This document shows positions 21,758 through 34,959 of a stretch of DNA of 64,000 nucleotides, in pieces. Every line of letters starts with the position of its first letter. The first letter of the stretch is position 1. The stretch covers positions 5,952,001 through 6,016,000 of the forward strand of contig NW_027478158.1 in assembly GCF_051020975.1 (NCBI RefSeq). The letters are read 5' to 3'. Made by a program: the position numbers and the translations under genes. The stretch comes from Osmia lignaria lignaria. Its lineage: Eukaryota; Arthropoda; Insecta; Hymenoptera; Megachilidae. A model generated the notes under the pieces. That model made no database searches and was not told the DNA's origin. It saw nothing but the letters and a program-made list of their open reading frames with translations.

Positions 21758-23367
21758 TTGCAGATTTATCTCAAGGGAAGGGGCCTGACGGACATATTTC
21801 GAGATATTTCTTCTTCTTGTTGTTCTTCTTCTGCACAGCTAAACTGGAAGTGGCATTTCCAGCTCGCAATAGTGCAGAGTTATCTCAAAGAAAGGGGCCA
21901 CGGTGTTTCTGTATCTCTATTATGTTGGTGCGGCTTCGGAACTTTTAAATATCTTGATGTATCTCGAGAACTACGCATCTGATCAAAAAACATTATAGAA
22001 CATAGAAAGTAGGAAACTTAATTCTCTACAAAAAAGGTCTCTTAACATTTTGCGATAGCTCGCTTCGTTTCCGAGATATTTGCAGATTTATCTCAAGGGA
22101 AGGGGCCTGACGGACATATTTCGAGATATTTCTTCTTCTTGTTGTTCTTCTTCTGCACAGCTAAACTGGAAGTGGCATTTCCAGCTCGCAATAGTGCAGA
22201 GTTATCTCAAAGAAAGGAGCCACGGTGTTTCTGTATCTCTATTCTGTTGGTGCGGCTTCGGAACTTTTAAATATCTTGATATATCTCGAGAACTGCGCAT
22301 CTGGTCAAAAAATATCATAGAACATAAAAAGTAGGAAACTTAATTCTCTACAAAAAAGGTCTCTTAACATTTTGCCATAGCTCGCTTCGTTTCCGAGATA
22401 TTTGCAGGTTTATCTCAAGGGAAGGGGCCTGACGGACATATTTCGAGATATTTCTTCTTCTTGTTGTTCTTCTTCTGCACAGCTAAACTGGAAGTGGCAT
22501 TTCCAGCTCGCAATAGTGCAGAGTTATCTCAAAGAAAGGGGCCACGGTGTTTCTGTATCTCTATTATGTTGGTGCGGCTTCGGAACTTTTAAATATCTTG
22601 ATGTATCTCGAGAACTACGCATCTGATCAAAAAACATTATAGAACATAGAAAGTAGGAAACTTAATTCTCTACAAAAAAGGTCTCTTAACATTTTGCGAT
22701 AGCTCGCTTCGTTTCCGAGATATTTGCAGATTTATCTCAAGGGAAGGGGCCTGACGGACATATTTCGAGATATTTCTTCTTCTTGTTGTTCTTCTTCTGC
22801 ACAGCTAAACTGGAAGTGGCATTTCCAGCTCGCAATAGTGCAGAGTTATCTCAAAGAAAGGAGCCACGGTGTTTCTGTATCTCTATTCTGTTGGTGCGGC
22901 TTCGGAACTTTTAAATATCTTGATATATCTCGAGAACTGCGCATCTGGTCAAAAAATATCATAGAACATAAAAAGTAGGAAACTTAATTCTCTACAAAAA
23001 AGGTCTCTTAACATTTTGCCATAGCTCGCTTCGTTTCCGAGATATTTGCAGGTTTATCTCAAGGGAAGGGGCCTGACGGACATATTTCGAGATATTTCTT
23101 CTTCTTGTTGTTCTTCTTCTGCACAGCTAAACTGGAAGTGGCATTTCCAGCTCGCAATAGTGCAGAGTTATCTCAAAGAAAGGAGCCACGGTGTTTCTGT
23201 ATCTCTATTCTGTTGGTGCGGCTTCGGAACTTTTAAATATCTTGATATATCTCGAGAACTACGCATCTGATCAAAAAATATCATAGAACATAAAAAGTAG
23301 GAAACTTAATTCTATACAAAAAAGGTCTCTTAACATTTTGCTATAGCTCGCTTCGTTTCCGAGATAT
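21758..23367 (+). repeat. 644-bp dimer duplication
   Basis: Markers CTTGATGTATCTCGAG (21955 and 22599), AACATAGAAAGTAGG (about 22000 and 22644), CATCTGGTCAAA (about 22290 and 22934) and GCAGGTTTATC (22404 and 23048) all repeat at exactly 644 bp. The dimer unit spans about 21900-22543 and 22544-23187. Confidence 0.85.
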
Positions 23368-24011
23368 TTGCAGATTTATCTCAAGGGAAGGGGCCTGACG
23401 GACATATTTCGAGATATTTCTTCTTCTTGTTGTTCTTCTTCTGCACAGCTAAGCTGGAAGTGGCATTTGCAGCTCGCAATAGTGCAGAGTTATCTCAAAG
23501 AAAGGAGCCACGGTGTTTCTGTATCTCTATTATGTTGCTGCGGCTTCGGAACTTTTAAATATCTTGATATATCTCGAGAACTACGCATCTGATCAAAAAA
23601 TATCGTAGAACATAAAAAGTAGGAAACTTAATTCTCTACAAATAAAGTCTCTTAACATTTTGCCATAGCTCGCTTCGTTTCCGAGATATTTGCAGATTTA
23701 TCTCAAGGGAAGGGGCCTGACGGACATATTTCGAGATATTTCTTCTTCTTGTTGTTCTTCTTCTGCACAGCTAAGCTGGAAGTGGCATTTGCGGCTCGCA
23801 CTAGTGCAGCGTTATCTCAAAGAAAGGGGCCACGGTGTTTCTGTATCTCTATTATGTTGGTGCGGCTTCGGAACTTTTAAATATCTTGATATATCTCGAG
23901 AACTACGCATCTGATCAAAAAATATCGTAGAACATAAAAAGTAGGAAACTTAATTCTCTACAAAAAAGGTCTCTTAACATTTTGCCATAGCTCGCTTCGT
24001 TTCCGAGATAT
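23368..24011 (+). repeat. Second copy of the 20792-21435 block
   Basis: Matches 20792-21435 at 2576 bp, including TTGCTATAG upstream and ACAAATAAAGTCTC between its monomers. The block following it differs from that following the first copy. Confidence 0.8.
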
Positions 24012-26587
24012 TTGCAGATTTATCTCAAGGGAAGGGGCCTGACGGACATATTTCGAGATATTTCTTCTTCTTGTTGTTCTTCTTCTGCACAGCTAAACTG
24101 GAAGTGGCATTTCCAGCTCGCAATAGTGCAGAGTTATCTCAAAGAAAGGAGCCACGGTGTTTCTGTATCTCTATTCTGTTGGTGCGGCTTCGGAACTTTT
24201 AAATATCTTGATATATCTCGAGAACTACGCATCTGATCAAAAAATATCATAGAACATAAAAAGTAGGAAACTTAATTCTATACAAAAAAGGTCTCTTAAC
24301 ATTTTGCCATAGCTCGCTTCGTTTCCGAGATATTTGCAGATTTATCTCAAGGGAAGGGGCCTGACGGACATATTTCGAGATATTTCTTCTTCTTGTTGTT
24401 CTTCTTCTGCACAGCTAAACTGGAAGTGGCATTTCCAGCTCGCAATAGTGCAGAGTTATCTCAAAGAAAGGGGCCACGGTGTTTCTGTATCTCTATTATG
24501 TTGGTGCGGCTTCGGAACTTTTAAATATCTTGATATATCTCGAGAACTACGCATCTGATCAAAAAACATTATAGAACATAAAAAGTAGGAAACTTAATTC
24601 TCTACAAAAAAGGTCTCTTAACATTTTGCGATAGCTCGCTTCGTTTCCGAGATATTTGCAGATTTATCTCAAGGGAAGGGGCCTGACGGACATATTTCGA
24701 GATATTTCTTCTTCTTGTTGTTCTTCTTCTGCACAACTAAACTGGAAGTGGCATTTCCAGCTCGCAATAGTGCAGAGTTATCTCAAAGAAAGGAGCCACG
24801 GTGTTTCTGTATCTCTATTCTGTTGGTGCGGCTTCGGAACTTTTAAATATCTTGATATATCTCGAGAACTGCGCATCTGGTCAAAAAATATCATAGAACA
24901 TAAAAAGTAGGAAACTTAATTCTCTACAAAAAAGGTCTCTTAACATTTTGCCATAGCTCGCTTGGTTTCCGAGATATTTGCAGGTTTATCTCAAGGGAAG
25001 GGGCCTAACGGACATATTTCGAGATATTTCTTCTTCTTGTTGTTCTTCTTCTGCACAGCTAAACTGGAAGTGGCATTTCCAGCTCGCAATAGTGCAGAGT
25101 TATCTCAAAGAAAGGAGCCACGGTGTTTCTGTATCTCTATTCTGTTGGTGCGGCTTCGGAACTTTTAAATATCTTGATATATCTCGAGAACTACGCATCT
25201 GATCAAAAAATATCGTAGAACATAAAAAGTAGGAAACTTAATTCTCTACAAATAAAGTCTCTTAACATTTTGCCATAGCTCGCTTCGTTTCCGAGATATT
25301 TGCAGATTTATCTCAAGGGAAGGGGCCTGACGGACATATTTCGAGATATTTCTTCTTCTTGTTGTTCTTCTTCTGCACAGCTAAGCTGGAAGTGGCATTT
25401 GCGGCTCGCACTAGTGCAGCGTTATCTCAAAGAAAGGGGCCACGGTGTTTCTGTATCTCTATTATGTTGGTGCGGCTTCGGAACTTTTATATATCTTGAT
25501 ATATCTCGAGAACTACGCATCTGATCAAAAAATATCATAGAACATAAAAAGTAGGAAACTTAATTCTCTACAAAAAAGGTATCTTAACATTTTGCCATAG
25601 CTCGCTTCGTTTCCGAGATATTTGCAGATTTATCTCAAGGGAAGGGGCCTGACGGACATATTTCGAGATATTTCTTCTTCTTGTTGTTCTTCTTCTGCAC
25701 AGCTAAACTGGAAGTGGCATTTCCAGCTCGCAATAGTGCAGAGTTATCTCAAAGAAAGGAGCCACGGTGTTTCTGTATCTCTATTCTGTTGGTGCGGCTT
25801 CGGAACTTTTAACTATCTTGATATATCTCGAGAACTACGCATCTGATCAAAAAATATCATAGAACATAAAAAGTAGGAAACTTAATTCTCTACAAAAAAG
25901 GTCTCTTAACATTTTGCCATAGCTCGCTTCGTTTCCGAGATATTTGCATATTTATCTCAAGGGAAGGGGCCTGACGGACATATTTCGAGATATTTCTTCT
26001 TCTTGTTGTTCTTCTTCTGCACAGCTAAACTGGAAGTGGCATTTCCAGCTCGCAATAGTGCAGAGTTATCTCAAAGAAAGGAGCCACGGTGTTTCTGTAT
26101 CTCTATTCTGTTGGTGCGGCTTCGGAACTTTTAAATATCTTGATATATCTCGAGAACTACGCATCTGATCAAAAAATATCATAGAACATAAAAAGTAGGA
26201 AACTTAATTCTATACAAAAAAGGTCTCTTAACATTTTGCCATAGCTCGCTTCGTTTCCGAGATATTTGCAGATTTATCTCAAGGGAAGGGGCCTGACGGA
26301 CATATTTCGAGATATTTCTTCTTCTTGTTGTTCTTCTTCTGCACAGCTAAACTGGAAGTGGCATTTCCAGCTCGCAATAGTGCAGAGTTATCTCAAAGAA
26401 AGGGGCCACGGTGTTTCTGTATCTCTATTATGTTGGTGCGGCTTCGGAACTTTTAAATATCTTGATATATCTCGAGAACTACGCATCTGATCAAAAAACA
26501 TTATAGAACATAAAAAGTAGGAAACTTAATTCTCTACAAAAAAGGTCTCTTAACATTTTGCGATAGCTCGCTTCGTTTCCGAGATAT
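24012..26587 (+). repeat. Mixed-subtype block dominated by CTAAACTGG/TTCCAG monomers
   Basis: Monomers mainly of the CTAAACTGG subtype with TATTCTGTTGG. The 24334 monomer with its AAACATTATAG tail recurs at 26266. The 25300 monomer has the GCACTAGTGCAGCG subtype and a private TTTTATATATC; the 25944 monomer reads TTTGCATATTT in place of TTTGCAGATTT. No clean higher-order period is seen across the whole block. Confidence 0.7.
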
Positions 26588-27231
26588 TTGCAGATTTATC
26601 TCAAGGGAAGGGGCCTGACGGACATATTTCGAGATATTTCTTCTTCTTGTTGTTCTTCTTCTGCACAGCTAAACTGGAAGTGGCATTTCCAGCTCGCAAT
26701 AGTGGAGAGTTATCTCAAAGAAAGGGGCCACGATGTTTCTGTATCTCTATTATGTTGGTGCGGCTTCGGAACTTTTAAATATCTTGATATATCTCGAGAA
26801 CTACGCATCTGATCAAAAAATATTATAGAACATAAAAAGTAGGAAACTTAATTCTCTACAAAGAAGGTCTCTTAACATTTTGCCATAGCTCGCTTCGTTT
26901 CCGAGATATTTGCAGATTTATCTCAAGGGAAGGGGCCTGACGGACATATTTCGAGATATTTCTTCTTCTTGTTGTTCTTCTTCTGCACAGCGAAACTGGA
27001 AGTGGCATTTCCAGCTCGCAATAGTGGAGAGTTATCTCAAAGAAAGGGGCCACGATGTTTCTGTATCTCTATTATGTTGGTGCGGCTTCGGAACTTTTAA
27101 ATATCTTGATATATCGCGAGAACTACGCATCTGATCAAAAAATATTATAGAACATAAAAAGTAGGAAACTTAATTCTCTACAAAAAAGGTCTCTTAACAT
27201 TTTGCCATAGCTCGCTTCGTTTCCGAGATAT
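26588..27231 (+). repeat. Tandem pair of TAGTGGAGAG monomers
   Basis: Both monomers share TAGTGGAGAG and CCACGATG, a CpG-to-CpA type change. The second copy has CACAGCGAAAC and ATATCGCGAG as private changes. Related monomers occur at 29164, 29808 and 32706. Confidence 0.75.
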
Positions 27232-28519
27232 TTGCAGATTTATCTCAAGGGAAGGGGCCTGACGGACATATTTCGAGATATTTCTTCTTCTTGTTGTTCT
27301 TCTTCTGCACAGCTAAGCTGGAAGTGGCATTTGCGGCTCGCACTAGTGCAGCGTTATCTCAAAGAAAGGGGCCACGGTGTTTCTGTATCTCTATTATGTT
27401 GGTGCGGCTTCGGAACTTTTAAATATCTTGATATATCTCGAGAACTACGCATCTGATCAAAAAATATCATAGAACATAAAAAGTAGGAAACTTAATTCTC
27501 TACAAAATAGGTCTCTTATCATTTTGCCATAGCTCGCTTCGTTTCCGAGATATTTGCAGATTTATCTCAAGGGAAGGGGCCTGACGGACATATTTCGAGA
27601 TATTTCTTCTTCTTGTTGTTCTTCTTCTGCACAGCTAAACTGGAAGTGGCATTTCCAGCTCGCAATAGTGCAGAGTTATCTCAAAGAAAGGAGCCACGGT
27701 GTTTCTGTATCTCTATTCTGTTGGTGCGGCTTCGGAACTTTTAAATATCTTGATATATCTCGAGAAGTACGCATCTGATCAAAAAATATCATAGAACATA
27801 AAAAGTAGGAAACTTAATTCTCTACAAAAAAGGTCTCTTAACATTTTGCCATAGCTCGCTTCGTTTCCGAGATATTTGCAGATTTATCTCAAGGGAAGGG
27901 GCCTGACGGACATATTTCGAGATATTACTTCTTCTTGTTGTTCTTCTTCTGCACAGCTAAACTGGAAGTGGCATTTCCAGCTCGCAATAGTGCAGAGTTA
28001 TCTCAAAGAAAGGGGCCACGGTGTTTCTGTATCTCTATTATGTTGGTGCGGCTTCGGAACTTTTAAATATCTTGATATATCTCGAGAACTACGCATCTGA
28101 TCAAAAAACATTATACAACATAAAAAGTAGGAAACTTAATTCTCTACAAAAAAGGTCTCTTAACATTTTGCGATAGCTCGCTTCGTTTCCGAGATATTTG
28201 CAGATTTATCTCAAGGGAAGGGGCCTGACGGACATATTTCGAGATATTTCTTCTTCTTGTTGTTCTTCTTCTGCACAGCTAAACTGGAAGTGGCATTTCC
28301 AGCTCGCAATAGTGCAGAGTTATCTCAAAGAAAGGAGCCACGGTGTTTCTGTATCTCTATTCTGCTGGTGCGGCTTCGGAACTTTTAAATATCTTGATAT
28401 ATCTCGAGAACTGCGCATCTGGTCAAAAAATATCATAGAACATAAAAAGTAGGAAACTTAATTCTCTACAAAAAAGGTCTCTTAACATTTTGCCATAGCT
28501 CGCTTCGTTTCCGAGATAT
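27232..28519 (+). repeat. Four-monomer mixed block before the 11/9-monomer duplication
   Basis: Order: GCACTAGTGCAGCG subtype (27232), TATTCTGTTGG subtype with a private GAGAAGTACGC (27554), a monomer with GATATTACTTCTTC (27876), and a TCTGCTGGTGCG monomer ending CATCTGGTC (28198). The GATATTACTTC variant recurs only at 63229 and in the last partial monomer. Confidence 0.7.
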
Positions 28520-31500
28520 TTGCAGGTTTATCTCAAGGGAAGGGGCCTAACGGACATATTTCGAGATATTTCTTCTTCTTGTTGTTCTTCTTCTGCACAG
28601 CTAAACTGGAAGTGGCATTTCCAGCTCGCAATAGTGCAGAGTTATCTCAAAGAAAGGAGCCACGGTGTTTCTGTATCTCTATTCTGTTGGTGCGGCTTCG
28701 GAACTTTTAAATATCTTGATATATCTCGAGAACTACGCATCTGATCAAAAAATATCATAGAACATAAAAAGTAGGAAACTTAATTCTATACAAAAAAGGT
28801 CTCTTAACATTTTGCCACAGCTCGCTTCGTTTCCGAGATATTTGCAGATTTATCTCAAGGGAAGGGGCCTGACGGACATATTTCGAGATATTTCTTCTTC
28901 TTGTTGTTCTTCTTCTGCACAGCTAAGCTGGAAGTGGCATTTGCAGCTCGCAATAGTGCAGAGTTATCTCAAAGAAAGGGGCCACGGTGTTTCTGTATCT
29001 CTATTATGTTGGTGCGGCTTCCGAACTTTTAAATATCTTGATATATCTGGAGAACTACGCATCTGATCAAAAAATATCATAGAAAATAAAAAGTAGGAAA
29101 CTTAATTCTCTACAAAAAAGGTCTCTTAACATTTTGCCATAGCTCTCTTCGTTTCCGAGATATTTGCAGATTTATCTCAAGGGAAGGGGCCTGACGGACA
29201 TATTTCGAGATATTTCTTCTTCTTGTTGTTCTTCTTCTGCACAGCTAAACTGGAAGTGGCATTTCCAGCTCGCAATAGTGGAGAGTTATCTCAAAGAAAG
29301 GGGCCACGATGTTTCTGTATCTCTATTATGTTGGTGCGGCTTCGGAACTTTTAAATATCTTGATATATCTCGAGAACTACGCATCTGATCAAAAAATATT
29401 AAAGAACATAAAAAGTAGGAAACTTAATTCTCTACAAAGAAGGTCTCTTAACATTTTGCCATAGCTCGCTTCGTTTCCGAGATATTTGCAGATTTATCTC
29501 AAGGGAAGGGGCCTGACGGACATATTTCGAGATATTTCTTCTTCTTGTTGTTCTTCTTCTGCACAGCTAAACTGGAAGTGGCATTTCCAGCTCGCAATAG
29601 TGCAGAGTTATCTCAAAGAAAGGAGCCACGGTGTTTCTGTATCTCTATTATGTTGGTGCGGCTTCGGAACTTTTAAATATCTTGATATATCTCGAGAACT
29701 ACGCATCTGATCAAAAAATATTATAGAACATAAAAAGTAGGAAACTTAATTCTCTACAAAAAAGGTCTCTTAACATTTTGCCATAGCTCGCTTCGTTTCC
29801 GAGATATTTGCAGATTTATCTCAAGGGAAGGGGCCTGACGGACATATTTCGAGATATTTCTTCTTCTTGTTGTTCTTCTTCTGCACAGCTAAACTGGAAG
29901 TGGCATTTCCAGCTCGCAATAGTGGAGAGTTATCACAAAGAAAGGGGCCACGATGTTTCTGTATCTCTATTATGTTGGTGCGGCTTCGGAACTTTTAAAT
30001 ATCTTGATATATCTCGAGAACTACGCATCTGATCAAAAAATATTATAGAACATAAAAAGTAGGAAACTTAATTCTCTACAAAAAAGGTCTCTTAACATTT
30101 TGCCATAGCTCGCTTCGTTTCCGAGATATTTGCAGATTTATCTCAAGGGAAGGGGCCTGACGGACATATTTCGAGATATTTCTTCTTCTTGTTGTTCTTC
30201 TTCTGCACAGCTAAGCTGGAAGTGGCATTTGCGGCTCGCACTAGTGCAGCGTTATCTCAAAGAAAGGGGCCACGGTGTTTCTGTATCTCTATTATGTTGG
30301 TGCGGCTTCGGAACTTTTAAATATCTTGATATATCTCGAGAACTACGCATCTGATCAAAAAATATCATAGAACATAAAAAGTAGGAAACTTAATTCTCTA
30401 CAAAATAGGTCTCTTAACATTTTGCCATAGCTCGCTTCGTTTCCGAGATATTTGCAGATTTATCTCAAGGGAAGGGGCCTGACGGACATATTTCGAGATA
30501 TTTCTTCTTCTTGTTGTTCTTCTTCTGCACAGCTAAACTGGAAGTGGCATTTCCAGCTCGCAATAGTGCAGAGTTATCTCAAAGAAAGGAGCCACGGTGT
30601 TTCTGTATCTCTATTCTGTTGGTGCGGCTTCGGAACTTTTAAATATCTTGATATATCTCGAGAACTACGCATCTGATCAAAAAATATCATAGAACATAAA
30701 AAGTAGGAAACTTAATTCTCTACAAAAAAGGTCTCTTAACATTTTCACATAGCTCGCTTCGTTTCCGAGATATTTGCAGATTTATCTCAAGGGAAGGGGC
30801 CTGACGGACATATTTCGAGATATTTCTTCTTCTTGTTGTTCTTCTTCTGCACAGCTAAGCTGGAAGTGGCATTTGCGGCTCGCACTAGTGCAGAGTTATC
30901 TCAAAGAAAGGGGCCACGGTGTTTCTGTATCTCTATTATGTTGGTGCGGCTTCGGAACTATTAAATATCTCGATATATCTCGAAAACTACGCTTCTGATC
31001 AAAAAATATCATAGAACATAAATTGTAGGAAACATAATTCTCTACAAAAAAGGTGTCTTAGCATTTTGCCATAGCTCGCTTCGTTTCCGAGATATTTGCA
31101 GATTTATCTCAAGGGAAGGGGCCTGACGGACATATTTCGAGATATTTCTTCTTCTTGTTGTTCTTCTTCTGCACAGCTAAGCTGGAAGTGGCATTTGCAG
31201 CTCGCAATAGTGCAGAGTTATCTCAAAGAAAGGGGCCACTGTGTTTCTGTATCTCTATTATGTTGGTGCGGCTTCGGAACTTTTAAATATCTTGATATAT
31301 CTCGAGAACTGCGCATCTGGTCAAAAAACATCATAGAACATAAAAAGTAGGAAACTTAATTCTCTACAAAAAAGGTCTCTTAACATTTTGCCATAGCTCG
31401 CTTCGTTTCCGAGATATTTGCAGGTTTATCTCAAGGGAAGGGGCCTAACGGACATATTTCGAGATATTTCTTCTTCTTGTTGTTCTTCTTCTGCACAGCT

Positions 31501-32061
31501 AAACTGGAAGTGGCATTTCCAGCTCGCAATAGTGCAGAGTTATCTCAAAGAAAGGAGCCACGGTGTTTCTGTATCTCTATTCTGTTGGTGCGGCTTCGGA
31601 ACTTTTAAATATCTTGATATATCTCGAGAACTACGCATCTGATCAAAAAATATCATAGAACATAAAAAGTAAGAAACTTAATTCTATACAAAAAAGGTCT
31701 CTTAACATTTTGCCATAGCTCGCTTCGTTTCCGAGATATTTGCAGATTTATCTCAAGGGAAGGGGCCTGACGGACATATTTCGAGATATTTCTTCTTCTT
31801 GTTGTTCTTCTTCTGCACAGCTAAACTGGAAGTGGCATTTCCAGCTCGCAATAGTGCAGAGTTATCTCAAAGAAAGGGGCCACGGTGTTTCTGTATCTCT
31901 ATTATGTTGGTGCGGCTTCGGAACTTTTAAATATCTTGATATATCTCGAGAACTGCGCATCTGGTCAAAAAATATCATAGAACATAAAAAGTAGGAAACT
32001 TAATTCTCTACAAAAAAGGTCTCTTAACATTTTGCCATAGCTCGCTTCGTTTCCGAGATAT
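28520..32061 (+). repeat. Large duplicated block, copy 1 (11 monomers, 3542 bp)
   Basis: Begins with a GCAGGTTTATC monomer, then the distinctive 28842 monomer (TTTGCCACAGCTC upstream, CTTCCGAAC, TATCTGGAGAAC, AGAAAATAAAAAG tail), the TAGTGGAGAG monomer with ATTAAAGAAC, and so on through the trio 30774/31096/31418. Nine of its eleven monomers reappear in order in 32062-34959. Confidence 0.85.
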
Positions 32062-34959
32062 TTGCAGGTTTATCTCAAGGGAAGGGGCCTAACGGACATA
32101 TTTCGAGATATTTCTTCTTCTTGTTGTTCTTCTTCTGCACAGCTAAACTGGAAGTGGCATTTCCAGCTCGCAATAGTGCAGAGTTATCTCAAAGAAAGGA
32201 GCCACGGTGTTTCTGTATCTCTATTCTGTTGGTGCGGCTTCGGAACTTTTAAATATCTTGATATATCTCGAGAACTACGCATCTGATCAAAAAATATCAT
32301 AGAACATAAAAAGTAGGAAACTTAATTCTATACAAAAAAGGTCTCTTAACATTTTGCCACAGCTCGCTTCGTTTCCGAGATATTTGCAGATTTATCTCAA
32401 GGGAAGGGGCCTGACGGACATATTTCGAGATATTTCTTCTTCTTGTTGTTCTTCTTCTGCACAGCTAAGCTGGAAGTGGCATTTGCAGCTCGCAATAGTG
32501 CAGAGTTATCTCAAAGAAAGGGGCCACGGTGTTTCTGTATCTCTATTATGTTGGTGCGGCTTCCGAACTTTTAAATATCTTGATATATCTGGAGAACTAC
32601 GCATCTGATCAAAAAATATCATAGAAAATAAAAAGTAGGAAACTTAATTCTCTACAAAAAAGGTCTCTTAACATTTTGCCATAGCTCTCTTCGTTTCCGA
32701 GATATTTGCAGATTTATCTCAAGGGAAGGGGCCTGACGGACATATTTCGAGATATTTCTTCTTCTTGTTGTTCTTCTTCTGCACAGCTAAACTGGAAGTG
32801 GCATTTCCAGCTCGCAATAGTGGAGAGTTATCTCAAAGAAAGGGGCCACGATGTTTCTGTATCTCTATTATGTTGGTGCGGCTTCGGAACTTTTAAATAT
32901 CTTGATATGTCTCGAGAACTACGCATCTGATCAAAAAATATTAAAGAACATAAAAAGTAGGAAACTTAATTCTCTACAAAGAAGGTCTCTTAACATTTTG
33001 CCATAGCTCGCTTCGTTTCCGAGATATTTGCAGATTTATCTCAAGGGAAGGGGCCTGACGGACATATTTCGAGATATTTCTTCTTCTTGTTGTTCTTCTT
33101 CTGCACAGCTAAACTGGAAGTGGCATTTCCAGCTCGCAATAGTGCAGAGTTATCTCAAAGAAAGGAGCCACGGTGTTTCTGTATCTCTATTATGTTGGTG
33201 CGGCTTCGGAACTTTTAAATATCTTGATATATCTCGAGAACTACGCATCTGATCAAAAAATATTATAGAACATAAAAAGTAGGAAACTTAATTCTCTACA
33301 AAAAAGGTCTCTTAACATTTTGCCATAGCTCGCTTCGTTTCCGAGATATTTGCAGATTTATCTCAAGGGAAGGGGCCTGACGGACATATTTCGAGATATT
33401 TCTTCTTCTTGTTGTTCTTCTTCTGCACAGCTAAACTGGAAGTGGCATTTCCAGCTCGCAATAGTGCAGAGTTATCTCAAAGAAAGGAGCCACGGTGTTT
33501 CTGTATCTCTATTCTGTTGGTGCGGCTTCGGAACTTTTAAATATCTTGATATATCTCGAGAACTACGCATCTGATCAAAAAATATCATAGAACATAAAAA
33601 GTAGGAAACTTAATTCTCTACAAAAAAGGTCTCTTAACATTTTGACATAGCTCGCTTCGTTTCCGAGATATTTGCAGATTTATCTCAAGGGAAGGGGCCT
33701 GACGGACATATTTCGAGATATTTCTTCTTCTTGTTGTTCTTCTTCTGCACAGCTAAGCTGGAAGTGGCATTTGCGGCTCGCACTAGTGCAGAGTTATCTC
33801 AAAGAAAGGGGCCACGGTGTTTCTGTATCTCTATTATGTTGGTGCGGCTTCGGAACTATTAAATATCTCGATATATCTCGAAAACTACGCTTCTGATCAA
33901 AAAATATCATAGAACATAAATTGTAGGAAACATAATTCTCTACAAAAAAGGTGTCTTAGCATTTTGCCATAGCTCGCTTCGTTTCCGAGATATTTGCAGA
34001 TTTATCTCAAGGGAAGGGGCCTGACGGACATATTTCGAGATATTTCTTCTTCTTGTTGTTCTTCTTCTGCACAGCTAAGCTGGAAGTGGCATTTGCAGCT
34101 CGCAATAGTGCAGAGTTATCTCAAAGAAAGGGGCCACTGTGTTTCTGTATCTCTATTATGTTGGTGCGGCTTCGGAACTTTTAAATATCTTGATATATCT
34201 CGAGAACTGCGCATCTGGTCAAAAAACATCATAGAACATAAAAAGTAGGAAACTTAATTCTCTACAAAAAAGGTCTCTTAACATTTTGCCATAGCTCGCT
34301 TCGTTTCCGAGATATTTGCAGGTTTATCTCAAGGGAAGGGGCCTAACGGACATATTTCGAGATATTTCTTCTTCTTGTTGTTCTTCTTCTGCACAGCTAA
34401 ACTGGAAGTGGCATTTCCAGCTCGCAATAGTGCAGAGTTATCTCAAAGAAAGGAGCCACGGTGTTTCTGTATCTCTATTCTGTTGGTGCGGCTTCGGAAC
34501 TTTTAAATATCTTGATATATCTCGAGAACTACGCATCTGATCAAAAAATATCATAGAACATAAAAAGTAAGAAACTTAATTCTATACAAAAAAGGTCTCT
34601 TAACATTTTCCCATAGCTCGCTTCGTTTCCGAGATATTTGCAGATTTATCTCAAGGGAAGGGGCCTGACGGACATATTTCGAGATATTTCTTCTTCTTGT
34701 TGTTCTTCTTCTGCACAGCTAAACTGGAAGTGGCATTTCCAGCTCGCAATAGTGCAGAGTTATCTCAAAGAAAGGGGCCACGGTGTTTCTGTATCTCTAT
34801 TATGTTGGTGCGGCTTCGGAACTTTTAAATATCTTGATATATCTCGAGAACTACGCATCTGATCAAAAAATATCATAGAACATAAAAAGTAGGAAACTTA
34901 ATTCTCTACAAAAAAGGTCTCTTAACATTTTGCCATAGCTCGCTTCGTTTCCGAGATAT
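32062..34959 (+). repeat. Large duplicated block, copy 2 (9 monomers, 2898 bp)
   Basis: Matches copy 1 at an offset of 3542 bp for the first four monomers and 2898 bp from 33350 on. Two monomers (counterparts of 29808 and 30130) are missing, or were gained in copy 1. Rare shared variants include GCCACAGCTC, TATCTGGAG, AGAAAATAAAAAG, ATTAAAGAAC, GTGTCTTAGC, CCACTGTG and AAAGTAAGAAAC. The junction is in register, as expected for homologous unequal exchange. Confidence 0.85.
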
